Of a stretch of 64,000 bases of DNA, positions 27,850 to 37,243 are shown piece after piece; the stretch's first letter is position 1; each line of letters begins with the position of its first letter. Below the pieces are notes generated by a model, which was given only the letters and a program-made list of their open reading frames with translations, did no database searches and had not been told where the DNA came from. The DNA comes from DATFVA01 sp963764235. Lineage in GTDB: Bacteria > Bacteroidota > Ignavibacteria > Ignavibacteriales > Ignavibacteriaceae. Where the stretch lies: NCBI GenBank assembly GCA_963764235.1, contig CAVXRO010000006.1, positions 310,001 through 374,000 on the forward strand, written 5' to 3'. The position numbers were made by a program, and so were the translations under genes.

Positions 27850-30849
27850 CTATTTGCCGGTGTCAGGCTTAGGAACCGTATCAACCTCCACACGATCCTT
27901 TTTAGCCAGGTTAGCATATTTAGCAATGTTGGCTTTTACGTTAGGATCGTTTGGATACATCGCACCGAGTCTCTGCCAGATTCCCAGTAGTTTGCTGTAG
28001 TCCTTAAGGTTTTCATAGGTTTCAATCAGAATACGGTAAGGATTATAATACGACTGAACATCATTCGGATTTTGTTCCAGTCTCTTTAATGCTTCTGTTT
28101 CAACCTCCGCAGCTATGTCTTTATATTGTTTCATAGCCCCGGCATTCCAATACATATTGCCTACCTCAAAGAGTATCTCATAATCCATCGGAATATTTTC
28201 CCTCGGAATCTTCTTTTCCATTTCATCCAGAACAGCAATTGCCTTCTGATCCTTGTTTGTATTTATATCATAGATGGCGAGTCTCATAAAAGCATTACGA
28301 TAATTCTGTGTCATTCTTACATGATTATCATCAAAGAAAATATGGGGATTATTGAGACCCCGGAATTTAAAGCCTGGTTTATAGGTTTTGCTGTATCCGG
28401 GATTCTCTATAAGTTCTTTTTCAAGTATTTCAGGATTTACAAACTCAACTCCCGGTTTCCTCTTTTCAGGCACCAGTCGGAGAGCCATCCCTTCCATCTT
28501 CAGGTAATCCTGCAGACCAATTTTACTATCATCACTACAGGTTACTGCAAAGTAAATCGGTCTCTGCCAGTTATTGGCCTCAACTATTTCCTTAACCATA
28601 AGGTCCTGCACTCTGACAGCCTTAACCTGTCCGAAGGTCAGTGTATTTTTCATCGTAAATTGTATGGCTCCCTGTTTCATTACAGATGAATCAGATATAT
28701 CATATATCTGGTAGACATCCTTAAGTGCCTGCTGGGTGTTAGCTTTCGGTACTGGTATTGTAACCTTCTGAGGTTCCCACTGTACCGGCCTTAGCTGGTT
28801 TATCTGATCATCGCTCATCCTGATATTTAAGGTACCCACACCATAAGGATCATTATTCTTAAGCTGTTCAATGTACCAGTTTGTATTAAGAAGACTGAGA
28901 TTAGCAATCCTAATATCACGCCTGACTCCCTCCACATCCTGGAGGTACCAGAGAGGGAATGTATCATTATCACCATTGGTAAAGAGCACCGCATTAGGTG
29001 CACAACTTTGAAGCAGGTTATATGAATAATCCCAGGGCACCCAGTTATGTGAGCGGTCGTGGGTGAAGTAATTGGTTTTATACATATTGTAAGGAACAAA
29101 AATCACTCCGAATACCATTATACCGACTATGCTGGCAGTTCTCACACTCTCAGCGCTTATCTTCTCCATTGCCAGATCTATCAGTCCGCGCACACCTATG
29201 GCTATCCAGATGGAGAAGACGAAGAATGCTCCCACATAAAAGTAATCCCTTTCCCTGGGTTGAGGCTGCTGCTGGTTTTGGTAGAAAGCGGTAAGATAGC
29301 CCATAAGGATGAACATCACCATAAAGGCTGCGGCCATCTTCCAGTCCTTCTTAAAATGGAAGTAAATGCCCAGCAGTCCAAGCAGGAGAGGAATGGCATA
29401 AAGTGAGTCCTTTGTGCTTCCATCGAAGTGGATGCCTCCCAGAATATTTCCGAAGAAGTTGCCAATCTGGTTGAAGGGGGCGATATCGGGACCATCATCC
29501 TGCTGCCAGCCTTCACGTCCTGCATAGTTCCAGAACCAGTACCTTGTCATCATATGATTCATCTGGTATCGCCAGAAGAAGTCGAGATCGCTTGAGTAAT
29601 TGTTATACACCACCATCTGATGAGGTTCTGTGGCAAACCTTCTCTTGAAGGTCGGGAAATCTCCATACTGATCACGATTCAGGTAGCTTACAAGTTCTGT
29701 AAAGTTATCTGGGTCATTCTCATTCATCGGGGGCTTCATATTAGCGCGGATTATCACCATCGCAAAGGTCGTAAACCCTATAAGCACAAATATGAACGAC
29801 ATAAGAGATAAGTGAAGCGTAGGCTTATTCTCTCGCCTTGCGTACATAACTCCGTACCATAACGCTCCCATTATTACTGCCAGAACCACAACGGCAAGAA
29901 AGCTGTTATCCCCAGTTATTCCTGCTATAACCTCGGGAAAGAATTTAACCATTCCGGGGTAGGTAACAAACAGAGCGATACCGCCGATTATAAGCGGCAT
30001 ATAGAATGAATTTCTTGTAAATATTTTCTTATAAAAGATACCCATTATCAGTGCGCTTATACCCACTGCAATCAGCTTGAACTTTGTATCATATGCCTGG
30101 TACTCTTCGGGTGTCGGCGGTGTAGTGGAGGTAGTGCTCGCCCACATTGCCAGGGAAATAACTACAAGAAGAGCTGCGTGAGCAAGGAATATATATCCGG
30201 TTTTCTTTAGTGCCTCCTCATCGGTAACATACTTCCGGAACAGAATTATCATCACTACAGGTACAATCGCAAGGACCGCCATCAGGTGCACTCCCGTCGC
30301 AATTCCTATCAGATAGGCGATCATTAGAATGTATTTTTCATTATCCGGATTTTCTGCCTTCTCACTCCATACGATTATCAGCCAGGTAAGAAAAGCAACC
30401 AGGAAGGTACTGAAAGCATAAACCTCAGCCTCAACACCATTAAACCAGAACGTGTCACTGAAAGAGAATGAAAGTGCTCCAATAGAAGCCGCAAGGTATG
30501 TTGCTACTGCATCCAGTGTGCTCTGAGGTGTCTTGCCTCTATAGTTCTCAATCAGCTTAACGGCGATTAAATAAAGGAAAAAAATAGAAAGGGCGCTGGA
30601 AAGTACGGAGATCGTGTTAAACCTTAGTCCTATGTTCGCCACAAAAGGCACCATCGAGAATATTTTTCCCAGGAGCAGAAAGAAAGGGGCTCCCGGAGGG
30701 TGCGGCACCTGCAGATAGTAGCCTGACGCGATGAACTCACCACAATCCCAGAAGGAAACCGACGGCTGCACCGTTGAGAAAAGCACCAACAGCGATATCA
30801 GGAAAGTAACGGCAGCAAATATTTTGTGAAGAACCTTATAATTCATCAT
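27850..30849 (-). CDS. DUF2723 large membrane protein (GT117-type glycosyltransferase family)
   Basis: The 999-residue protein has about a dozen membrane helices in the first 610 residues and a soluble tail of about 390 with TPR-like helical pairs (RLEQNPNDVQSYYNPYRILIETYENL and following). The start has FWDCGEFIASGYYLQVPHPPGAPFFLLLG, the hallmark of DUF2723, which resembles the acidic loop-1 site of membrane protein O-mannosyltransferase-type enzymes. The group is classed as glycosyltransferase family 117. A role in transferring sugars from a lipid carrier to exported proteins or glycans is inferred and not shown. It is typical of Bacteroidota-related genomes. GAGGT before the double ATG sets the start at 30849 or 30846. 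Confidence 0.9.
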   Translation of the reverse strand: MMNYKVLHKIFAAVTFLISLLVLFSTVQPSVSFWDCGEFIASGYYLQVPHPPGAPFFLLLGKIFSMVPFVANIGLRFNTISVLSSALSIFFLYLIAVKLIENYRGKTPQSTLDAVATYLAASIGALSFSFSDTFWFNGVEAEVYAFSTFLVAFLTWLIIVWSEKAENPDNEKYILMIAYLIGIATGVHLMAVLAIVPVVMIILFRKYVTDEEALKKTGYIFLAHAALLVVISLAMWASTTSTTPPTPEEYQAYDTKFKLIAVGISALIMGIFYKKIFTRNSFYMPLIIGGIALFVTYPGMVKFFPEVIAGITGDNSFLAVVVLAVIMGALWYGVMYARRENKPTLHLSLMSFIFVLIGFTTFAMVIIRANMKPPMNENDPDNFTELVSYLNRDQYGDFPTFKRRFATEPHQMVVYNNYSSDLDFFWRYQMNHMMTRYWFWNYAGREGWQQDDGPDIAPFNQIGNFFGNILGGIHFDGSTKDSLYAIPLLLGLLGIYFHFKKDWKMAAAFMVMFILMGYLTAFYQNQQQPQPRERDYFYVGAFFVFSIWIAIGVRGLIDLAMEKISAESVRTASIVGIMVFGVIFVPYNMYKTNYFTHDRSHNWVPWDYSYNLLQSCAPNAVLFTNGDNDTFPLWYLQDVEGVRRDIRIANLSLLNTNWYIEQLKNNDPYGVGTLNIRMSDDQINQLRPVQWEPQKVTIPVPKANTQQALKDVYQIYDISDSSVMKQGAIQFTMKNTLTFGQVKAVRVQDLMVKEIVEANNWQRPIYFAVTCSDDSKIGLQDYLKMEGMALRLVPEKRKPGVEFVNPEILEKELIENPGYSKTYKPGFKFRGLNNPHIFFDDNHVRMTQNYRNAFMRLAIYDINTNKDQKAIAVLDEMEKKIPRENIPMDYEILFEVGNMYWNAGAMKQYKDIAAEVETEALKRLEQNPNDVQSYYNPYRILIETYENLKDYSKLLGIWQRLGAMYPNDPNVKANIAKYANLAKKDRVEVDTVPKPDTGK

Positions 30850-30982
30850 TACCTCAAAATGAAAAGAATTAAAAATTACTTACAATGATTTTATTTATCA
30901 ATGGTAAAAACGAATGCAATATGCACTTTTCCCCTTTCCGCAGAAGCGGATAATAGCAGATCTAAAAAAAATGGAGATAGAA

Positions 30983-31207
30983 TTATTCTTCTTTCTTTTT
31001 GAATAAATTATCCAGTTTGGTCCTGTCTGCCGGAACATAATATTTATCGTACAAGTCCTTTAGTTTCCTTAGAGAAACAGAATCAAAATCCTCTTCATCT
31101 TTATGCATTTTCTGGAACATTTTGTACATCTCAGTTTCCTCCCGCGTGAACTTCCTTTCGTATCTCCTTAAAGCCTCAAGGTATTTCTGCTGATCTCTGA
31201 ATGCCAA
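30983..31207 (-). CDS. hypothetical small charged helical protein
   Basis: The 74-residue product is rich in Lys, Glu, Arg and Asp and looks almost fully alpha-helical (YLEALRRYERKFTREETEMY and KLKDLYDKYYVPADRTKLDN), with no Cys, no signal and no membrane segment. I do not recognise it. The start is TTG at 31207, supported by a strong GGAGGAG five bases upstream, which makes a real gene likely despite its size. It lies 133 bases upstream of the DUF2723 gene on the same strand and may be co-transcribed. Confidence 0.7.
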   Translation of the reverse strand: MAFRDQQKYLEALRRYERKFTREETEMYKMFQKMHKDEEDFDSVSLRKLKDLYDKYYVPADRTKLDNLFKKKEE

Positions 31208-31399
31208 AGTCTCCTCCGTGATTATTTGAGGAAATAGAAAATTTGTATTTCAAATTAACTATTAAATCTCTCAAAAAACAGATTATTGACATGACAGGTG
31301 AACATTTATAAGCCATGAATTATATTTGTAATATTCATCCCCCGGAACGAAATATTTGACGGTTTTGTTTTATAAAAGTTCACATTGTGGAATTAATGA

Positions 31400-32035
31400 A
31401 TGAAAAGTTCGAATACACCCCTCGTCTCTATAGTTTTAACTGTTTACAACCGGCAGAATTTCCTCCGGAGATCGCTTAATTCACTTGTAGCGCAGTCATT
31501 CCGGAACTGGGAACTGATTGCTATTGATGACGGCAGCACCGATGGTTCGTGCACAGTACTTAAAGAATATGCAGGACTATTTGGTAGTATCAAAGTTTTT
31601 AAGCAGGAAAACAGGAAACTGGCTTTCAGCCGGAACAGGGGAATATTTCTTTCCAGAGGAAAATACATCACATTTCTTGACAGCGATGATGAATACAAAG
31701 AAAATCATCTGTTGGAGAGAGTAGAATTTATGGAAAAAGACCGTGAGACAGACCTGATTCACGGAGGTGTTATGATCATAGGGGATGAATTTGTGAGGGA
31801 CAAAGATAACAGGTACTGCTTTATTCATCTCTCAGAATGTACAGTTGGCGCCACTTTTTTCGGGAAACGCCGTATTTTTGAATCTTTAAATGGTTTTAGA
31901 GAAAATATATACAGTGAAGATTCCGAATTTCTTGTGCGGGCTGAGAAATTATTTAAGGTGCAGAAAGTTGATATTCCAACATATATTTATCACAGGGAAA
32001 TAGAAGATAGTATCACACATAATTATGTTCCCTGA
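31400..32035 (+). CDS. glycosyltransferase family 2
   Basis: This 211-residue GT-A enzyme opens PLVSIVLTVYNRQNFLRRSL and has the LIAIDDGSTDGS nucleotide-binding turn and the metal-binding DxD variant FLDSDDEY near residue 95. It lacks membrane segments and the C-terminal extension of longer GT2 proteins, so it is a compact cytoplasmic transferase acting on a surface glycan or lipid. Its 3' end overlaps the pseudouridine synthase gene by 11 bases. The coupling is probably compactness rather than shared function. Confidence 0.9.
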   Translation: MKSSNTPLVSIVLTVYNRQNFLRRSLNSLVAQSFRNWELIAIDDGSTDGSCTVLKEYAGLFGSIKVFKQENRKLAFSRNRGIFLSRGKYITFLDSDDEYKENHLLERVEFMEKDRETDLIHGGVMIIGDEFVRDKDNRYCFIHLSECTVGATFFGKRRIFESLNGFRENIYSEDSEFLVRAEKLFKVQKVDIPTYIYHREIEDSITHNYVP

Positions 32036-32621
32036 CAAATACCTATATTATAAAATTTATAAACCGTACGGAATGCTTTCCCAATTCACTGATTCCGAAG
32101 GAAGATCAACCTTAAAAGATCTGTACAGCTTTCCCCAAAATGTCTATCCTGTGGGGAGACTTGATGCCGATAGTGAAGGTCTCCTTTTATTAACAAATGA
32201 TAAATCTTTAACTGATGCTTTGCTGAATCCTTCAAACAGGCATAAAAGAGAATACTTGGTTCAGGTCGAAGGACGTCCTGATAAAGAAGATATTGAAGCT
32301 TTGGAACGAGGTGTTCTTATAAAAAACAGGAAAACTCTTCCGGCACATGCTGAAATCATCCCGGAACCTCCAGTGCCTCCGAGAGATCCGGCCATAAGAT
32401 TAAGAAAAAATATTCCTGAGACCTGGATCAGAATAATTCTTACTGAGGGAAAGAACCGGCAGGTGAGAAGAATGACAGCATCAATTGGTTACCCGACTCT
32501 CAGGCTCATAAGGTCAAGAATAGAACAGGTTGAATTAGGAAAAATGAATCCCGGGGATGTTATGCATTTAACCGAAACCGAAATAAATTATCTGAAGGAA
32601 TTAAAAAAGGCAGCTGGATGA
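32025..32621 (+). CDS. rluE: rRNA pseudouridine synthase, RluE/RsuA type
   Basis: The 198-residue enzyme isomerises a uridine in rRNA. It starts YLYYKIYKPYGMLSQFTD, has the catalytic aspartate in PVGRLDADSEGLLLLTND, and the C-terminal EGKNRQVRRMTASIGYPTLRLIR block of the RsuA/RluB/E/F branch. It lacks the N-terminal S4 domain, which points to RluE (23S U2457 in E. coli numbering). The target here is inferred by family. Its 3' end carries a hairpin that serves as the mscL terminator on the other strand. Confidence 0.9.
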   Translation: MFPDKYLYYKIYKPYGMLSQFTDSEGRSTLKDLYSFPQNVYPVGRLDADSEGLLLLTNDKSLTDALLNPSNRHKREYLVQVEGRPDKEDIEALERGVLIKNRKTLPAHAEIIPEPPVPPRDPAIRLRKNIPETWIRIILTEGKNRQVRRMTASIGYPTLRLIRSRIEQVELGKMNPGDVMHLTETEINYLKELKKAAG

Positions 32622-32629
32622 GGCTGCCT
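32603..32629 (-). terminator. intrinsic terminator of mscL
   Basis: AGGCAGC (32608-32614) pairs with GCTGCCT (32623-32629). Read on the minus strand it is followed by TTTTTT (32608-32603). It lies 21 bases past the mscL stop and inside the end of rluE, where it spans the rluE stop codon. On the plus strand there is no T-run, so it should act only for mscL. Confidence 0.8.
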
Positions 32630-32650
32630 GAATAAATGAATTTTATCTGT

Positions 32651-33112
32651 TCATGACGCTGGAAGCTCTGAAGTACAGTGGGAACAGCGTGTGGCGCTGA
32701 GAGAAATTTTTTCAAAGCAATAGGGGCAATTCTTTGTAGTTGGAGCCTCCGGAGGTATCTCCTCCTGTTTTTTCTTCAGGTTATTAATAGATTTTACAAC
32801 CATGAATATAGCGAAGGCTACAATAATGAAGCTTATGAGCGTGTTAATAAAAATGCCATAATTGATTGTAACAGCGCCGGCTTTAGTAGCGGCATCGACT
32901 GTAGCATATGGTCCCTGTGCAACCATCCCTTCTTTTATGACTACGAATAAATTCGCGAAGTCGACATTACCAAGCAGCAGACCTATTGGTGGCATGATTA
33001 TGTCGGAGACAAGAGATTTAACAATCGTTCCGAAGGCAGCACCTATCACGATACCAACTGCCATATCAATAACATTCCCTCTCATTGCAAATTCTCTAAA
33101 TTCTTTCCACAT
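32651..33112 (-). CDS. mscL: large-conductance mechanosensitive channel with C-terminal zinc ribbon
   Basis: The 153-residue channel releases solutes when the inner membrane is stretched. The N-terminus FREFAMRGNVIDMAVGIVIG and TM1 (about 14-45) and TM2 (about 84-108, FINTLISFIIVAFAIFMVVK) are classic MscL. After the normal cytoplasmic helix with KKQEE, the protein continues with a zinc ribbon (C129-P-Y-C132 and C143-S-H-C146). Most MscL proteins end before that. The start ATG at 33112 is preceded by GGGAGA. It is transcribed away from the YtxH gene, the two sharing the 226-base region 33113-33338. Confidence 0.93.
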   Translation of the reverse strand: MWKEFREFAMRGNVIDMAVGIVIGAAFGTIVKSLVSDIIMPPIGLLLGNVDFANLFVVIKEGMVAQGPYATVDAATKAGAVTINYGIFINTLISFIIVAFAIFMVVKSINNLKKKQEEIPPEAPTTKNCPYCFEKISLSATRCSHCTSELPAS

Positions 33113-33338
33113 ATAATCTCCCTCAATTGTGAATGAATAAAACTTTGATTCTGGTAAGATTTAGAATATCAGATATAAAATAATCTAATTAAAATTAAAT
33201 TCCACAATCGTAAAAACATATTTTTCAAATGGTTAGTACACTTCAGTGTAATAAAGTTCAATTTTTCCAATAGAACACAGATTTTGTTCTTTTTATGAGT
33301 TATGTTACATGTAGAAGAGTTTAATGACAGGAGGAATC

Positions 33339-33809
33339 ATGTCAAATCAGAATAAAAATTTTAGTCTGACTGCCTTCCTCGTAGGAGGTATTCTCGGCGC
33401 TTCTGCATCATTACTTTTTACTCCCCGGAGTGGAAAAGAATTGAGAACAGATATCAAACGCCAGACAGATAATTATTTAAAAGAGGTAAAGTTGAGGCGG
33501 GAAACCCTGATTAATCGATCAAAATCAACCGGAGAACTTTTAAAAAGACAAGCGGAAGATCTGATGGAGAGTATAAAAAACTATGCAAACGGGAAAATAG
33601 AGAAGCCTCTCGCTGTTATTGAAAAGGAAATTGCCGGTCTAAGGTCAGCTATAAATGCTGCGCGTGCCTCTTATTCAAGCATTCCTGAGATCCATGGAAC
33701 TCCGGTAGAAGGTGACGGAAAATCTGGTTTAAATGAATATGAAGATGAACTGCTGCCGAAGCATATAGGCATGGGAAAGGGAAGAAACAGAAAAAGTTTC
33801 TATTCATAA
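33339..33809 (+). CDS. YtxH domain protein
   Basis: I use the ATG at 33339, which sits five bases after a perfect AGGAGG; an in-frame start at 33324 lies before that site. The 156-residue product has one N-terminal membrane helix with the YtxH pattern FLVGGILGASASLLFTPRSG KEL, then a long amphipathic helical segment (about 40-110). YtxH proteins are small general-stress proteins of unknown mechanism. A hairpin follows the stop. The gene is divergent from mscL, so both could respond to envelope or osmotic stress; that is inference. Confidence 0.85.
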   Translation: MSNQNKNFSLTAFLVGGILGASASLLFTPRSGKELRTDIKRQTDNYLKEVKLRRETLINRSKSTGELLKRQAEDLMESIKNYANGKIEKPLAVIEKEIAGLRSAINAARASYSSIPEIHGTPVEGDGKSGLNEYEDELLPKHIGMGKGRNRKSFYS

Positions 33810-33834
33810 CATTCACCAATGCAATAATTTGTAC

Positions 33835-33854
33835 CGGGCGGAAAACTCCGCCCG
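33835..33854 (+). terminator. stem-loop after the YtxH gene
   Basis: CGGGCGGA (33835-33842) pairs perfectly with TCCGCCCG (33847-33854) around AAAC. The following bases, aatgtatttataattcttc, are T-rich but not a clean run. Probable terminator. Confidence 0.65.
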
Positions 33855-34004
33855 AATGTATTTATAATTCTTCTTTAATTACAGGTATATCTGTTCTGAT
33901 AAAACAGGAGGGGTATAATTTTTTTTCTTACATTCTTAAAGGAAAATAATTAACTTCTGTTATTAAATATATTTTCCCCCGCCAAAACTAATCAAGGTAT
34001 TTTA

Positions 34005-35978
34005 ATGATTAAAAAATCTACCGTTTTATTATTCCTCATCATTTGCATCTCATTTCCTCTATTTCCACAGGAAAGCAACATTATTAATGGTGAGCTGATC
34101 ATCCAGTTCAAACCGAATACTTCACTGGAATATTTTGAGAATTCATTCAGTACTATCGGATTGAAGAGCAGCCGGCTGCTTTCAAAACGGATGAATATAT
34201 GGCTGTTTAATTACAACACTCAAAAAATATCCCCGGAAGATGTTCTCTTCAGGATAAAGCAGAATAAGAGTGTTAATATTATTCAGTTCAACCATTATAT
34301 CCGGAAAAGGAATGGAAATGAAATCCTGGAAAATTTCCCGTCTGATCCGATGTTTGACCAGCAGTGGGCACTTAATAACACAGGGCAGTCAGGCGGTACT
34401 CCTGATGCTGATGTCGATGCGCCTGAAGCATGGGATATAACAACGGGAGGAGCAACAATCCTTGGAGACACGATCGTCATAGCAATCGTCGACGGAGGCT
34501 GCGATCTTAATCATGAAGACCTCAACTACTGGCATAACTCTAATGAAATTCCGGGTAACGGAATTGATGATGACAACAACGGATATATAGACGATTACCG
34601 GGGCTGGAATGCATATAGCAATAACGGCAATATTCCTTCAGATTATCATGGAACTCATGTAGCAGGTATAACTTCGGCACATGGAAATAACGGTCTTGGA
34701 ATTGCGGGAATAAACTGGAATGCACAGGTAATGCCTGTTGCCGCATCATCGGGGACGGAGGCAGTGGTAGTTGCCGGATATTCTTACGTCCTTGCAATGA
34801 GAGCACGGTATAATGAATCGAACGGTGCTGAAGGGGCATTTGTAGTTGCAACTAACTCTTCATTCGGAGTTGATTATGGTCAGCCCGAAAATTACCCGAT
34901 ATGGTGCGCAATGTATGATTCGATGGGCATCCAGGGAATATTAAGCTGTGCTGCTACCGCTAATCTTAATATTAATATAGATGAACTTGGGGATGTACCT
35001 ACAGCCTGCCCGAGTCCTTTTCTTATTTCCGTTACCAATACCACAAGGTATGATCTTAAGAATAATGGAGCAGCATATGGTCTCGAAAGTATTGATCTTG
35101 GTGCACCCGGTACCAGCATACTTTCAACCGTTCCTGGCAACTCATATTCCAACCTTACGGGAACTTCCATGGCCACCCCAGAAGTGACTGGTGCAATAGC
35201 ATTAATGTATGCAGCGGCAGATTCAGGTCTGATGAACAACTATAAAAATGATCCCGCATCAGGAGCTCTTCAGTTCAGGAGCTATCTGTTAAATGGTGTT
35301 GATCCTATTGCATCACTTCAAGGAATAACTGCAACGGGAGGAAGACTTAATGTTTTTAACCCGGTAACGGAAGTATCTAATGGAGTTACTCCTGTAGAAC
35401 TTATTTCCTTCAATGCCGAGGCAAGAAATAATGCTGTCATAATAAACTGGATCACAGCGAGTGAATTGAATAATAAAGGATTTGAAATTGAGAGAGCCGC
35501 CCTGGATAATCTCACAGGAATTAAAAGTGAATATATCAAGGTGGGATATATCAGCGGTTCCGGAAGCAGTACTGAAAAAAACAGCTATAGTTTCGAGGAT
35601 AAAAATTTACAACCCGGAACATATTTTTACAAGCTCAGGCAGTCTGATTTCGGCGGACAGTCGGTTTTCAGCAGTGAAGTTAAGGTGGAGGTCAAAGCCC
35701 CGCAGTATTACTCACTTTCACAGAATTATCCTAATCCATTTAATCCTGCAACAACGCTAGGTTTTACACTACCTGAAAGGGCTGTTGTTACAATAAGTAT
35801 ATACAATGTGGTGGGTGAACTTGTGCAAACAGCTGTTAAAAACACCTTTAATGCGGGTTATCAGTCGGTAGATTTCAATGCCTCCGGGTTACCATCAGGA
35901 GTTTATGTATACAGAATAGAAGCAAAAGGAGATAGCAAAACCTTTGTCTCTTCGAAAAAAATGCTTCTGCTGAAATAA
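34005..35978 (+). CDS. secreted subtilisin-like (S8) peptidase with type IX sorting domain
   Basis: In 657 residues there is a signal peptide (about 1-21), a short N-terminal inhibitor-like segment (LIIQFKPNTSLEYFENSFST), then the S8 domain. Catalytic residues are D163 (IAIVDGGCD), H215 (YHGTHVAGI) and S388 (GTSMATPEVTGA), so it should be active. From about 470 a fibronectin-like region starting VELISFNAEARNN leads to the C-terminal sorting module YSLSQNYPNPFNPATTLGF and ending SSKKMLLLK. This module directs outer-membrane passage by type IX secretion in the phylum. It is a single gene, followed by a terminator, and is likely used for extracellular protein breakdown. Confidence 0.95.
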   Translation: MIKKSTVLLFLIICISFPLFPQESNIINGELIIQFKPNTSLEYFENSFSTIGLKSSRLLSKRMNIWLFNYNTQKISPEDVLFRIKQNKSVNIIQFNHYIRKRNGNEILENFPSDPMFDQQWALNNTGQSGGTPDADVDAPEAWDITTGGATILGDTIVIAIVDGGCDLNHEDLNYWHNSNEIPGNGIDDDNNGYIDDYRGWNAYSNNGNIPSDYHGTHVAGITSAHGNNGLGIAGINWNAQVMPVAASSGTEAVVVAGYSYVLAMRARYNESNGAEGAFVVATNSSFGVDYGQPENYPIWCAMYDSMGIQGILSCAATANLNINIDELGDVPTACPSPFLISVTNTTRYDLKNNGAAYGLESIDLGAPGTSILSTVPGNSYSNLTGTSMATPEVTGAIALMYAAADSGLMNNYKNDPASGALQFRSYLLNGVDPIASLQGITATGGRLNVFNPVTEVSNGVTPVELISFNAEARNNAVIINWITASELNNKGFEIERAALDNLTGIKSEYIKVGYISGSGSSTEKNSYSFEDKNLQPGTYFYKLRQSDFGGQSVFSSEVKVEVKAPQYYSLSQNYPNPFNPATTLGFTLPERAVVTISIYNVVGELVQTAVKNTFNAGYQSVDFNASGLPSGVYVYRIEAKGDSKTFVSSKKMLLLK

Positions 35979-36003
35979 AATTAATCCTCAATTCTTTAAT
36001 CAG

Positions 36004-36028
36004 ACCCGGTCCGGTGGCCGGGTTTTTT
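36004..36028 (+). terminator. intrinsic terminator after the S8 peptidase
   Basis: ACCCGG (36004-36009) pairs with CCGGGT (36018-36023) around an 8-base loop, followed by TTTTTT through 36028. It lies 25 bases after the stop. Confidence 0.85.
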
Positions 36029-36128
36029 ATTTCCAGCCGGTTATTCTCTTAATGTGAGGAGCAAAAATCACATGACAGTACTAACTACTTAAAAACGGTT
36101 CTTTTTATACCTTCCTGTATGAAAAAGA

Positions 36129-36773
36129 ATGGCATTTATGGATGAACTTTTAAAACAATTTCCTTCAATTGCACCTTATATAAAAACGGTGATGCCGTAT
36201 ATAACTCAATATGGTTATTGGGTTATCTTCTTTGCAATTTTCCTTGAAGATTTCGGACTTCCCATGCCCGGTGAAACGGTGCTGATAATATGTTCGTTAT
36301 TTGCTGCGCTTGGCAAGCTGAATATAGTACTGGTAGGCATTCTAGGATTTTCAGGAGCTGTCCTGGGTGACAATACCGGGTTCGCAATAGGCCATTATGG
36401 CGGAAGAAAAATTATTTTGAGCTGGGGCAAATATGTGTTTCTAACCGAAAAGAGGTTAAAGAAACTGGAAGGATATTTCCGCAAACGGGGGGGATTAATC
36501 ATTACAGTGGCAAGGTTTATCCAGGGTCTGAGACAATTCAATGGAATAGTGGCCGGCATAAGTAACGTCAGATGGAAAAAATTCATTCTATATAATATAA
36601 TCGGAGCAGTATTATGGGTGGGTATGTGGGTAGGGGCCGCCACTCTGCTCAGCAGTGATAAACAACTTCTTGTAGGGTTTATAAAAAAATCACCGTACAT
36701 ACTTCCCGCAATCTTTCTAACGCCCTTTATTATCGAAGGGGTTTATCATTTGATTAAAAAGTTAAAAAATTAA
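36129..36773 (+). CDS. DedA family membrane protein
   Basis: The 214-residue protein of the DedA/VTT (SNARE-associated) family has the FLEDFGLPMPGETVL re-entrant loop with acidic residues, the GAVLGDNTGFAIGHYGG motif, and the essential arginine segment VARFIQGLRQFNGIVAG. Four to five membrane segments are visible. DedA proteins are now linked to flipping of lipid carriers such as undecaprenyl phosphate or phosphatidylethanolamine and to proton-motive-force maintenance. The exact substrate cannot be told. ATG at 36129 is used; a second ATG four codons on is possible. Confidence 0.9.
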   Translation: MAFMDELLKQFPSIAPYIKTVMPYITQYGYWVIFFAIFLEDFGLPMPGETVLIICSLFAALGKLNIVLVGILGFSGAVLGDNTGFAIGHYGGRKIILSWGKYVFLTEKRLKKLEGYFRKRGGLIITVARFIQGLRQFNGIVAGISNVRWKKFILYNIIGAVLWVGMWVGAATLLSSDKQLLVGFIKKSPYILPAIFLTPFIIEGVYHLIKKLKN

Positions 36774-36844
36774 TGTTCTTGAATTTAATTTCTTCCTTTT
36801 CTATTATTCCATCCGGCTTTGGTAATTGAAATAAGGAATATAGA

Positions 36845-37237
36845 ATGGAAATGCTGAATTTCAGCTTCCGGTATATCATTAATGATGTCCCTGAAGCTCT
36901 GGAGTTTTATAGCGGTTCTCTTGGCTTTAATGTTGAAATGAATCCCAATGAACATTTTGCGATTCTTTCCCGGAAAGGACTCAGATTAATGATCAACACT
37001 CCTGCTGGACCCGGCGGCGGAGCACAGCCAATGCCCGATAAAAGCGTGCCCGAACCGGGAGGGTGGAACAGAATACAATTACAGGTGGAAAACCTTGAAG
37101 AGACTGCAGACGAATTAGGAAAATCAGATGGTAAATTCAGGAGCGGCATAATTACCGGTATAGGAGCGAAACAGGTTATTATCGAAGATCCTTCAGGAAA
37201 CCCGGTTGAATTATTTGAACTTAATTCTCAAGGTTAA
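36845..37237 (+). CDS. VOC (glyoxalase/bleomycin-resistance fold) protein
   Basis: The 130-residue protein has a single VOC-type fold with the paired beta-alpha-beta-beta-beta modules: YIINDVPEALEFYSGSLGF, then FAILSRKGLRLMINTP, and IQLQVENLEETADEL to IIEDPSGNPVELFEL. The terminal Glu is the usual metal ligand. A Pro/Gly-rich loop (PGGGAQPMPDKSVPEPGGW) lies between the modules. The substrate is unknown. AAGGAAT precedes the ATG, and the gene ends six bases before the channel gene, so they are co-transcribed. Confidence 0.85.
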   Translation: MEMLNFSFRYIINDVPEALEFYSGSLGFNVEMNPNEHFAILSRKGLRLMINTPAGPGGGAQPMPDKSVPEPGGWNRIQLQVENLEETADELGKSDGKFRSGIITGIGAKQVIIEDPSGNPVELFELNSQG

Positions 37238-37243
37238 TAAAAT

